Of a stretch of 64,000 bases of DNA, positions 24,193 through 31,027 are shown piece by piece. The notes under the pieces were generated by a model. It was not told where the DNA came from and made no database searches. It saw only the letters and a list, made by a program, of their open reading frames with translations. The stretch spans positions 1-64,000 of the forward strand of contig JAKZES010000005.1 in assembly GCA_022548915.1 (NCBI GenBank), written 5' to 3'. How positions within the stretch are numbered: the stretch's first letter is position 1; each line of letters starts with the position of its first letter. A program made the position numbers and the translations under genes. The DNA comes from Verrucomicrobiaceae bacterium E54 (lineage in GTDB: Bacteria > Verrucomicrobiota > Verrucomicrobiia > Verrucomicrobiales > Akkermansiaceae).

Positions 24193-24948
24193 GTGAGACT
24201 GATCACCCCGTGCACCGGAGCCCTTCTGCTCGCGATTTCCGTGGTGCATGCTGCCGAAGAGGCGGCGGTGGTGGAGCTGCGGGAGACGATCTCGAAGGTG
24301 GTCGACACGGAGGCCCGGATCTCGGAGGAAAAGTCCGACTGGGAGGCGCGCAAGGCGTCGATGACGGAGCTGCTGGCCCTGCACCGTCGGGAGCTGGAAT
24401 TGCTGGCGGAGGAGTTGGACAAGTCCGGCGGATCGGCCGACGAGTATCAGGCGCGGAGGGATGCCGGACTCAATGAGATCGAGAGGCTCAAGGCTGCGCG
24501 TGAGAAGGTTCGCGAGGCGGTGGCGGGCGTCCGGCCGCGGATGCTGAGGCTCGCGCAGCGGTTCCCGAAACCGCTGGCCGAGGAGGTCGAAGGAGATCGT
24601 CTGAGATTGGAAACATGGCGCTCGGAGGAGGAGCCCCGCCCGGCGCTGCAAGCCATCCTCGCGATGGTCGGTGCGGCGGAGCAGTTCAACCGGCGGATCA
24701 CCCGATCGATCGAAGTCCGCGAGAATCGCGAGGTGGAGGTGCTCTATCTCGGCCTCGCCCGCGGCTACTACGCCGATCGTCGAGGCAATGCGGGCGTGGG
24801 GGTTCCGTCGACCGATGGCTGGCAGTGGACGGAGCGGGCGGAGCTTGCGACCGAGATCGTCAGCGCCTTCGACCAACTGGATCGCAAGCGCCCGCCGGAA
24901 CTGGTCGAGCTACCGGTTGCGATCGAGCGGGAAGGAGGCGGCCGATGA
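24193..24948 (+). CDS. DUF3450-type periplasmic coiled-coil protein of a TonB system
   Basis: The 251-aa protein begins with GTG 24193 and a signal peptide (MRLITPCTGALLLAISVVHA), followed by a long coiled-coil (about 25-115, rich in Glu, Arg and Leu), then a globular C-terminal half (WRSEEEPRPALQAILAMVGAAEQFN; EVEVLYLGLARGYY). This architecture and the position before exbB fit DUF3450, which accompanies ExbB-ExbD-TonB clusters in Gram-negative bacteria. Its role is unknown but it is thought to act in the periplasm with the energising complex. Its stop overlaps the next start by ATGA. Confidence 0.8.
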   Translation: MRLITPCTGALLLAISVVHAAEEAAVVELRETISKVVDTEARISEEKSDWEARKASMTELLALHRRELELLAEELDKSGGSADEYQARRDAGLNEIERLKAAREKVREAVAGVRPRMLRLAQRFPKPLAEEVEGDRLRLETWRSEEEPRPALQAILAMVGAAEQFNRRITRSIEVRENREVEVLYLGLARGYYADRRGNAGVGVPSTDGWQWTERAELATEIVSAFDQLDRKRPPELVELPVAIEREGGGR

Positions 24949-26282
24949 GGTGGCTTGCGGCATTGCTCACGATCTCGTTCGCACACGGGGCCGTCGACAT
25001 GGACGCGGCGCTGGAGAACGCCAGGTCGGACCTTAAGGGCGCGCTCGAGCGCCTTGCTGAAGTGCGGCAGGCGATCGCCGAGGAGAAGCCACTGCTGGCC
25101 AGGGAATTCGAGGAAGTCGAGCTGGAGCTGCGACAGCAGCGCCGGCTGGTTCGCATCGCACGCACCAGCCGCGAGGATCGGGAGATGGAGATGCGCGAGC
25201 TCGAGCGCGACCGGGCGACCCGGGAGCGTGATGCCGGCTACCTGGCCGGGCTGCTCAAGGATCATGCACTGAGAATTCAAACCGTGTCCGGACCCGGCGA
25301 GCCCGAGTTGCGGGTGGCCCCGGAGGTGATGGCGGGCGAGGCCGACGATCCGGCGGCCGCGGTGCAGGAGCGGCTGGTCGTGCTCGAGGCAAGCCTCGAT
25401 AGGCTCGAGGCATTGATGGGGGGCTCGACGGCACCCGGTGAAGCGGCGTCCCCGACCGGTGCGGTGGTGGGCGGGACCTTCGCGGCGGCGGGACCCTCGA
25501 TGTGGTTCACCGGCGAAGGCGTCGCCGGAGCGGTCGTCCGTGACCGGGCCGGCGCCAGACCGCGGGTGATTTCCGAGAGTCCCGGGTCGGTGGCCGACCT
25601 GGTCGCCGGCAAGGAGGTGGTGCTGGGTCTCGACGTCACCGGGGGCAAGGCACGGGCGCTTGAGGAGGTGGGTGGGGGACCGCTCGCGCTCATCCGCAAG
25701 GGAGGGCTGTGGATCTGGCCGATCCTTTTCCTCGCGGTGCTGAGTTTTGCCTTCGGTGTGGTGAAACTGATCGGCTTCGCCCGCTACCGCGACCCCGGCG
25801 AGGCGTGGGTCGGCGCGATCTCGGGTGCCCTGCGCGGGGGTGATGCCGCCAAGGCCGCCGAGCTTGCCTCCCGGCCATCGCATCCGGCCGCGGAGGTGAT
25901 GACGACGCTGGTGGAGCGCGCCTCATCGCCGGTCGAGCTGGTCGAGGAGACGCTCTACGAAAAACTCATGGGCGTGCAGCAGAAGGCGGGTTCGCTGCTG
26001 CCGGTGATCGCCGTGACCGCGGCGACGGCTCCTCTGCTGGGCCTGTTGGGAACCGTCTCGGGAATGATCCGCACCTTCAACCTGATCACCCTGTTCGGCT
26101 CCGGGGATCCGAAACCCCTGGCCGGGGGGATTTCCGAAGCGCTGGTGACCACGCTCTTCGGCCTGATTGTGGCGATTCCGGCGCTGATCCTTCACGCCTT
26201 CCTCGCCCGGCGGAGCCAGGGCATCGTCCAGACCACCGAGCGACTCGGACTGTCGTTCATCAACTCGCTGAGGAAGGAATGA
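24945..26282 (+). CDS. Large ExbB/TolQ-like proton channel protein with periplasmic coiled-coil extension
   Basis: ATG 24945 (MRWLAALLTISFAHG) overlaps the upstream stop and opens a 445-aa protein. Residues 1-17 are a signal peptide, 20-110 a coiled-coil, and 110-245 a linker and small domain. The MotA/TolQ/ExbB domain follows (about 250-445): first membrane helix GGLWIWPILFLAVLSFAFGVV, then VTAATAPLLGLLGTVSGMI and LVTTLFGLIVAIPALILHAFL, the conserved second and third helices. With ExbD it forms the proton-driven motor that energises TonB. The DUF3450 protein upstream resembles the extension, so they may bind each other. Confidence 0.87.
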   Translation: MRWLAALLTISFAHGAVDMDAALENARSDLKGALERLAEVRQAIAEEKPLLAREFEEVELELRQQRRLVRIARTSREDREMEMRELERDRATRERDAGYLAGLLKDHALRIQTVSGPGEPELRVAPEVMAGEADDPAAAVQERLVVLEASLDRLEALMGGSTAPGEAASPTGAVVGGTFAAAGPSMWFTGEGVAGAVVRDRAGARPRVISESPGSVADLVAGKEVVLGLDVTGGKARALEEVGGGPLALIRKGGLWIWPILFLAVLSFAFGVVKLIGFARYRDPGEAWVGAISGALRGGDAAKAAELASRPSHPAAEVMTTLVERASSPVELVEETLYEKLMGVQQKAGSLLPVIAVTAATAPLLGLLGTVSGMIRTFNLITLFGSGDPKPLAGGISEALVTTLFGLIVAIPALILHAFLARRSQGIVQTTERLGLSFINSLRKE

Positions 26283-26794
26283 AGAACGCGATCCTCACCA
26301 CCCTGGACGAGGGAGGGCTCACCTTGTGGGCGCTTCTGGTGGTCGCGGTGATGATCTACTCACTGGTGGCGGCGGTGTGGTGGCGCGGGCGCGGGCTCCG
26401 CCGCGAGCTGGCTGGACTGGATCTCGAGCGGAGCGATCCGCGCGAGGTGCAGCGGCGGGTGGCCGCCTTCGAGCTCGACCGGATCGCTTGGGTCGAGCGG
26501 CGCCTGCCGTTCCTTGCGGTGCTGGTGGCCATGGCACCCCTGCTGGGCCTGCTCGGAACCGTGGCGGGAATGCTGATCAGTTTCGACGGGCTCGCGGGCT
26601 CTTCCGGAGGGGAGCCCATCGACACGATTTCGACCGGGATTTCCAAGGCCCTGGTGACGACCCAGGCGGGATTGGTGATCGCGATTCCGGCGGCGTTTCT
26701 GCTGGCACTCCTGAAGCGCCAGGCGCAGTCGACCCACCTCGAACTCCACAAGCTTCTCCATCGCGGCCTGGCGGCGGGGACACCCCGGGCATGA
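26279..26794 (+). CDS. ExbB/TolQ-like proton channel protein (short)
   Basis: The 171-aa protein has the three ExbB helices: LTLWALLVVAVMIYSLVAAVWW, VLVAMAPLLGLLGTVAGML and LVTTQAGLVIAIPAAFLLALL. It overlaps both neighbours by 4 nt. Two ExbB-type proteins in succession, one with a large periplasmic extension, are characteristic of DUF3450-containing TonB operons. It is likely a subunit of the same motor. Confidence 0.9.
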   Translation: MKNAILTTLDEGGLTLWALLVVAVMIYSLVAAVWWRGRGLRRELAGLDLERSDPREVQRRVAAFELDRIAWVERRLPFLAVLVAMAPLLGLLGTVAGMLISFDGLAGSSGGEPIDTISTGISKALVTTQAGLVIAIPAAFLLALLKRQAQSTHLELHKLLHRGLAAGTPRA

Positions 26795-27195
26795 GACGCT
26801 ATCGACATTCGACCGCGGAAGTGTCGGCGACGAGTCTCGACATCTCGCCGCTCATCGACGTCGTGTTCCTGCTGCTGATCTTCTTCATTGTCACGACCGT
26901 CTTCGTGAAGGAGACGGGGATCGAGGTTTCGAAACCCCGGGCGGCAAGTGCGGAGGATCTTCAGAAGCGGGCGATCCTGCTGGCGGTGACCGACGAGGGA
27001 CGGGTCTGGCACGGCGGACGCGAGATCGGCATGGACGGTGTGAGGTCGGTCGTCTCGGCCTTGCTTGAAGAGGATTCCGAGCTTCCCGTGGTGATCCGGG
27101 CGGATGCCGCCGCCGCGACCGAGGACACCGTCGCGGTCGTCGATGCCGCGAAGCTCGCGGGTGCGATATCGGTATCCCTCGCCACGGAGAAATGA
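26791..27195 (+). CDS. ExbD/TolR-like protein
   Basis: ATG 26791 overlaps the exbB stop and gives a 134-aa protein with a short cytoplasmic N-terminus, one membrane helix (SPLIDVVFLLLIFFIVTTVF) bearing the essential proton-carrying Asp of the LIDVVFLLLIFF motif, and a periplasmic domain (VIRADAAAATEDTVAVVDAA). It is the stator/rotor partner of the ExbB proteins. The open frame extends upstream to 26326 but that part overlaps exbB in another frame and is not coding. Confidence 0.92.
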   Translation: MRRYRHSTAEVSATSLDISPLIDVVFLLLIFFIVTTVFVKETGIEVSKPRAASAEDLQKRAILLAVTDEGRVWHGGREIGMDGVRSVVSALLEEDSELPVVIRADAAAATEDTVAVVDAAKLAGAISVSLATEK

Positions 27196-27887
27196 AGTTC
27201 ACGACCACAGTGCTGGGCCTGGCGATGGCGGCGGCGTTGCTCGCGCTGCTGGGCCTGACGCGTCTGGTCATGCCGCAGGTCCCCACCACCGACTTGGAAT
27301 TGAGGGAGGTTGAGATCGCGGCCCTGCCCGAACCGCCGCCACCGCCACCGGAGGATCCGCCACCCGAACAGCCGCCGCCACCACCGGCCCTCGCCAACAT
27401 CACCGAGGTGCCGGACCCCACCCGAGTGGCCATTCCCAAGGTCGATGTCCCGCTCGACCTGGAAATGCCGGTGGACACCTTTTTCACCGACATCGAACCG
27501 GCGCCGCTGCCGCAACCGGTCGTCCGCCGGGTGGCGCCGAAGCCAAGGCCGACCGCGAGGCCTTCGCGGCCCTCGCCTCCGCCGGCGGTGACCAAGTCGA
27601 TCTACTCGATCAACGAACTCGACTCGAAGCCGCGCTTGCTGCGCCACGGATCCGCGGCCTTCCCATCATCGCTCGCGCGGCGCGGGGTCACGCAGGGCAC
27701 GGTGAACTTCGAGGTCGAGCTGAGCACCAGCGGACGGGTGAACGTCCGGCGGGTCGTTTCCGCCACCCATTCGGAGTTGGTTTCGCCGGCCCGGCGGATT
27801 GCGGGTTCGGCAAGGTTCACCGCACCGACGCGCAACGGCAAACCGGTCAAGGCCGTGATGCGCTGGCCGATCACGATCCGGAAATGA
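27192..27887 (+). CDS. tonB: TonB energy-transducing protein
   Basis: The 231-aa protein has an N-terminal anchor (MKFTTTVLGLAMAAALLALLGL), a long Pro-rich periplasmic spacer (about 45-135, with PPPPPPEDPPPEQPPPPP) and a C-terminal TonB domain (about 150-231: SLARRGVTQGTVNFEVELST, TAPTRNGKPVKAVMRWPITI). It carries proton-motive energy to outer-membrane TonB-dependent receptors, none of which is in the window. It overlaps exbD by 4 nt and its stop overlaps the start of the inserted four-helix-bundle ORF. Confidence 0.9.
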   Translation: MKFTTTVLGLAMAAALLALLGLTRLVMPQVPTTDLELREVEIAALPEPPPPPPEDPPPEQPPPPPALANITEVPDPTRVAIPKVDVPLDLEMPVDTFFTDIEPAPLPQPVVRRVAPKPRPTARPSRPSPPPAVTKSIYSINELDSKPRLLRHGSAAFPSSLARRGVTQGTVNFEVELSTSGRVNVRRVVSATHSELVSPARRIAGSARFTAPTRNGKPVKAVMRWPITIRK

Positions 27888-28300
27888 GGGGGAATCAATA
27901 TCCAACAGCCAACAAGAAATATCCAATGTCCAAGGAGCGAGGCTATGATCTTGAGGAGAGGTTGATCGACTATTCGGTCAGGGTGATTCGGTTGTCCGAA
28001 GCGCTGCCTGACTCACGGGCGGGACGTCATGTCGGCGGACAAATGCTCCGTAGTGGCACCTCGCCGGCACCGAACTATGGTGAGGCTCAAGCGGCGGAGT
28101 CGCGGAAGGACTTCATCCACAAACTAAAGATCGCACTCAAGGAACTTCGTGAAACCAACATCTGGCTGAAGGTCATCCGGAAGTGGGAAATGGTCAGCCC
28201 CGTTTCGCGCATCGAACCCCTGATCGATGAAACCGACGAGTTGATCGCCATCATTTTCGCATCGATCCGCACTGCCCAAAACAATCAGGAGGAATCATGA
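27884..28300 (+). CDS. Four-helix-bundle protein (23S rRNA intervening-sequence type), inserted in the TonB operon
   Basis: The family body (YDLEERLIDYSVRVIRLSEALP, GTSPAPNYGEAQAAESRKDFIHKLKIALKELRE) is that of four-helix-bundle proteins encoded in 23S rRNA intervening sequences and as stand-alone ORFs. Translation could start at ATG 27884, coupled to the tonB stop, or at ATG 27926 (MSKERGYDL), the more family-like start; the residues between are encoded by a repeat. Inverted repeats flank it at 27897-27927 and 28318-28348 (26 of 31 positions matching). Its stop overlaps the next gene's start by ATGA, so the insert keeps the operon coupled. The molecular function is not established. Confidence 0.85.
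   Translation: MRGNQYPTANKKYPMSKERGYDLEERLIDYSVRVIRLSEALPDSRAGRHVGGQMLRSGTSPAPNYGEAQAAESRKDFIHKLKIALKELRETNIWLKVIRKWEMVSPVSRIEPLIDETDELIAIIFASIRTAQNNQEES
27897..27927 (+). repeat. Left inverted repeat of the four-helix-bundle insert
   Basis: This AT-rich 31-nt stretch (AATATCCAAC...AAATATCCAAT) is the inverse of 28318-28348, with the outermost 18 positions nearest the gene identical. It overlaps the candidate start codon at 27926. Confidence 0.85.
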
Positions 28301-29652
28301 CGCGTGCCGCCTTGGTTATTGGATATTTCTTGTTGATCATTGGCTATTGGGTCAATGCGGATGAGCCTTTGCCGGTTTCGAAGTCGTTTTGGCAGGACGA
28401 TGCCTTCGTGAAATCATTCAACGGCAGCTACCGGATCGAGGCGCGGATCGAACCGGTGGTTTCCACCGAGGAGAGGGGGCTGCTGTTGGAGGTGCAGAAG
28501 CTGATGGCGGCGGGAAACCGCGATGGGGCGTTGAAGAAGGTCGAGGACAGCAAGCTGACGTCGGATTCGGCGGCGTTGCTCTTCAATCTCGGAAACCTCC
28601 GGTTCGAGGAGGGCGAACTCGAAAAGGCCGGGGAGGCCTACGCCGCGGCGATCGAGAAGTATCCGGCGTTCCGGCGGGCCCATCGCAACCTCGGCCTGGT
28701 CCGGGTGAGGGAAGGGGACATCGAGAAGGGGCTGGAATCGCTGCTGGAGGCCGTGCGCCTCGGTGACTCCGACGGCACGACCTACGGCATGCTCGGCTTC
28801 TGCCGGCTGCAACGGGGGGAGTATGCGAGTGCCTTGCAGGCCTACCGGATGGCGCAGCTCGGCCAGCCGGAGTCAGCGGAATGGAAAGCCGGAGTGGCCC
28901 AGTGCCTTCAGAACCTGGATGCCCGCGCCGAAGCGGTGGCGCTGCTCGACGAAGTGATTCGCCAGCGTCCGACGGAGGCGGGATACGCCGTCCTGCAAGC
29001 ATCCCTGCTGATGGATCTCGATCGCCCGGAGGATGCGGTCAAGACCCTCGAACTGCCCCGGCGCCTCGGAGTGCTCGATCCCGATGGCCATCTGCTGCTC
29101 GCGGATCTTCACCTGAGGGCGGGGCGTGTTGAGAACGCGACGGAGATGGTCGAGGCGGCCTTCGCCGGTGAACGGAAGCCCGCGCTCGACCGGACGCTGG
29201 GGCTCGTCGCCGTCGCGATGAGCCAGGCCGAGTGGAAGCTCGCAGGAGACCTCATCGGCAAGGCGACGCCGGAAGAGGGGGACGTCCCGGTGGCGCTCAC
29301 CCGGCTCTCGGCCCAATGGATGATCGAATCGGAAACCGATGCGGAAGCCGGCGCGGAGATCCTGCGCGAGCTGCTTGCCAGGGACCCGAGCGACGGGACG
29401 TCCTCACTGGTTCTCGGAAAGCACGAGCTTGCGGCCGGCAATCCCGAGCTTGCCGAGACCCTGCTGCAGCGGGCGACCGCCGATTCGCTCTCCGCCTTCG
29501 ACGCCTGGATCGAACTCGCCCGTCTGCGGGTGTCCGGGGACCGCTATGCAGGTGCCCTTGAGGCCGTGGATGCCGCGCTCGAGATCGAGACCTCCACCGA
29601 GCTGCAAGCCTACCGCGAGAGCCTGGCCCGCCTGGTGGACGCCGCCCGCTGA
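28297..29652 (+). CDS. Exported TPR-repeat protein at the end of the TonB operon
   Basis: The 451-aa protein has an N-terminal export signal (MTRAALVIGYFLLIIGYW) and at least eight TPR-like helical hairpins from about residue 60 to the end (for example LFNLGNLRFEEGELEKAGEAYAAAIEKYPAF, LGLVRVREGDIEKGLESLLEAV). TPR proteins close many DUF3450-ExbB-TonB operons and probably scaffold the complex in the periplasm. The signal peptide is encoded by the right inverted repeat of the upstream insert, so the mobile-looking sequence replaced or created it. ATG 28297 overlaps the previous stop. Confidence 0.85.
   Translation: MTRAALVIGYFLLIIGYWVNADEPLPVSKSFWQDDAFVKSFNGSYRIEARIEPVVSTEERGLLLEVQKLMAAGNRDGALKKVEDSKLTSDSAALLFNLGNLRFEEGELEKAGEAYAAAIEKYPAFRRAHRNLGLVRVREGDIEKGLESLLEAVRLGDSDGTTYGMLGFCRLQRGEYASALQAYRMAQLGQPESAEWKAGVAQCLQNLDARAEAVALLDEVIRQRPTEAGYAVLQASLLMDLDRPEDAVKTLELPRRLGVLDPDGHLLLADLHLRAGRVENATEMVEAAFAGERKPALDRTLGLVAVAMSQAEWKLAGDLIGKATPEEGDVPVALTRLSAQWMIESETDAEAGAEILRELLARDPSDGTSSLVLGKHELAAGNPELAETLLQRATADSLSAFDAWIELARLRVSGDRYAGALEAVDAALEIETSTELQAYRESLARLVDAAR
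28318..28348 (+). repeat. Right inverted repeat of the four-helix-bundle insert
   Basis: This sequence (ATTGGATATTTCTTGTTG...) is the inverse partner of 27897-27927 and lies inside the 5' end of the TPR gene, where it encodes VIGYFLLIIGY of the signal peptide. Confidence 0.85.
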
Positions 29653-29725
29653 CCCGCGACCGGGGAATTGCTGCCGTCCGTCCCTTGAAAATCGCGCTTG
29701 CGCCGGACGAGCGCTGCGGTGAGGG

Positions 29726-30643
29726 ATGGACGTGACCGAGATGGATGGCAGTGAAAACCGGCGGCCGCGGCGCGGCGTGGTGATTTTTCTGAGCCTGCTG
29801 CCCCTGTGGCTGGTGATCTCGACGGGGATCGGTCTGTGGCTGTGGAACCGCGGCGGGGAGAACCAGCCCGAGCAGGCGAAGTTCAAGACGCCGATCTCTG
29901 CCGAGGGACTCGAAAGCGACCTGCGCAAGATCGTCGAGATCGCCGGCCCCCGTCATCTGGGGTCCGACCGCGGCCACATCGGCCTGAAGCGGGTCTCGGC
30001 GATGATCCGGAGTTCGCTCGGTCCCGAGAATGCCGGCTACGCGCTGGAGATGCATCCGGGACCGACCACGCCGGAGGGAACCTGGCCGCTGGTCCTTGCC
30101 CGCTTGCCGGGCGAGGGCAAGCCTCTGGCGGTGGTCGCCGGCTACGATTCCCGTGAGGGCAGTCCGGGAGTCGAGGCCAATGGCACCGGGTTGGCGTCGG
30201 TGCTCGCGATTGCCCAGGCCATGGCCGGCGAGACCCTTGGTCGCCCGGTGACCTTCGCCTTCGTACCCCACGCCTACGATCTGGACGCACCTGTGCGGGA
30301 GGTCGGCCGGCAATTGATGGATCAACTCGGCGATGTCGAACTGATCATCGTGGTCGAGGCGACCGGAACGGCGGCCGACCTGATCGTGTCGGCCAGGAAC
30401 ACGGCGCTGCTGGAGAGCTTCGAGAACCGGGTGCGGATTGCCGGGGCGGAAACCATCTGTCTTGGTGAGGATCACGATCCCGCCTCCTTGCTTGAAGAAC
30501 TGGGAGCCCCCGCCGTGAGGCTTTCGACCCGGGCGATGGTCCTCCCCAGCGAGCAGGACGACGTTCTTCCGGGCCCCGGCGTGCATGCGCAGGCCACCGC
30601 CCATCTTGCCACGCTGGTGCGGATTCTGGCAGGCGCGCGGTAG
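29726..30643 (+). CDS. Membrane-anchored M28 peptidase-like protein lacking metal ligands
   Basis: The 305-aa protein has one membrane helix (about 18-40, VVIFLSLLPLWLVISTGIGLWLW) and an extracytoplasmic domain that follows the M28 aminopeptidase pattern: VVAGYDSREGSPGVEANGTG corresponds to the family's A-H-Y-D-S...P-G-A-D-D-N-x-x-G. The zinc-ligand His is Gly139, and the bridging Asp pair is Glu150-Ala151, so the di-zinc site is probably absent. It may be a binding or structural relic of an aminopeptidase. It stands between the TonB operon and tRNA-Ala. Confidence 0.65.
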   Translation: MDVTEMDGSENRRPRRGVVIFLSLLPLWLVISTGIGLWLWNRGGENQPEQAKFKTPISAEGLESDLRKIVEIAGPRHLGSDRGHIGLKRVSAMIRSSLGPENAGYALEMHPGPTTPEGTWPLVLARLPGEGKPLAVVAGYDSREGSPGVEANGTGLASVLAIAQAMAGETLGRPVTFAFVPHAYDLDAPVREVGRQLMDQLGDVELIIVVEATGTAADLIVSARNTALLESFENRVRIAGAETICLGEDHDPASLLEELGAPAVRLSTRAMVLPSEQDDVLPGPGVHAQATAHLATLVRILAGAR

Positions 30644-30657
30644 CCGGGAAATTCTTC

Positions 30658-30686
30658 TTGCGCCGGTGGGGGGATACTCCTATCAA
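30658..30686 (+). promoter_or_regulatory. Promoter of tRNA-Ala
   Basis: TTGCGC (30658-30663) and TATCAA (30681-30686) are 17 nt apart and end 32 nt before the mature tRNA, a standard sigma-70 layout. Confidence 0.55.
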
Positions 30687-30718
30687 CCGCCACCTCGCCG
30701 GGGGAAAGTCCGGGTTCA

Positions 30719-30794
30719 GGGGCGTTAGCTCAGTTGGTAGAGCACCTGCATGGCATGCAGGGGGTCAGCGGTTCGAATCCGCTACGCTCCACCA
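30719..30794 (+). tRNA. tRNA-Ala (anticodon GGC)
   Basis: The 76-nt sequence folds into a complete cloverleaf: acceptor GGGGCGT/ACGCTCC with the alanine-identity G3-U70 pair, D arm (GCTC AGTTGGTA GAGC), anticodon stem CCTGC/GCAGG around loop ATGGCAT (anticodon GGC), and T arm AGCGG TTCGAAT CCGCT. The 3' CCA is encoded. A 17-bp inverted repeat begins on its last bases. Confidence 0.97.
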
Positions 30795-30838
30795 CCCTCC
30801 GCTCCGGCAAGCGAAGCGCGGCCGGAGCGGAGGGTGGT
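30791..30838. repeat. 17-bp inverted repeat overlapping the tRNA 3' end
   Basis: ACCACCCTCCGCTCCGG (30791-30807) and its exact inverse (30822-30838) flank a 14-nt loop. The left arm includes the discriminator and CCA of tRNA-Ala, so a copy of the tRNA end lies inverted downstream. There is no T-run, so it is not a simple terminator. Confidence 0.8.
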
Positions 30839-30902
30839 GCCCCCCATAGCTCGCAGAGCGTCGGGGGGCTTCGAGGCCCGGAGCTACGGGTGGCAGGCCA
30901 CC
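30839..30902. repeat. Two further hairpins in the gap after tRNA-Ala
   Basis: GCCCCCC/GGGGGGC (30839-30869) and GGTGG-CAGG-CCACC (30889-30902, arms overlapping slightly) follow the 17-bp repeat. The rest of the gap to 31027 shows no gene; a REP-like cluster or transcription terminator is possible. Confidence 0.5.
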
Positions 30903-31027
30903 ACAGGGTGCAGATGAGCCAGCGCTTTGGATCTCTGCTTGGCAGTGATGCGAGGCGTCCCGGAGGCCCCGGATTTTCCCGGAATTGAAGGGTTGGCCTC
31001 CTGACTTCGGGCGCTAGAGTTTTGCCG

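Noticed and set aside
27884-28300. Considered as part of a 23S rRNA gene because the ORF family is known from rRNA intervening sequences
   Set aside because: No rRNA sequence flanks it; the neighbours are tonB and a TPR gene.
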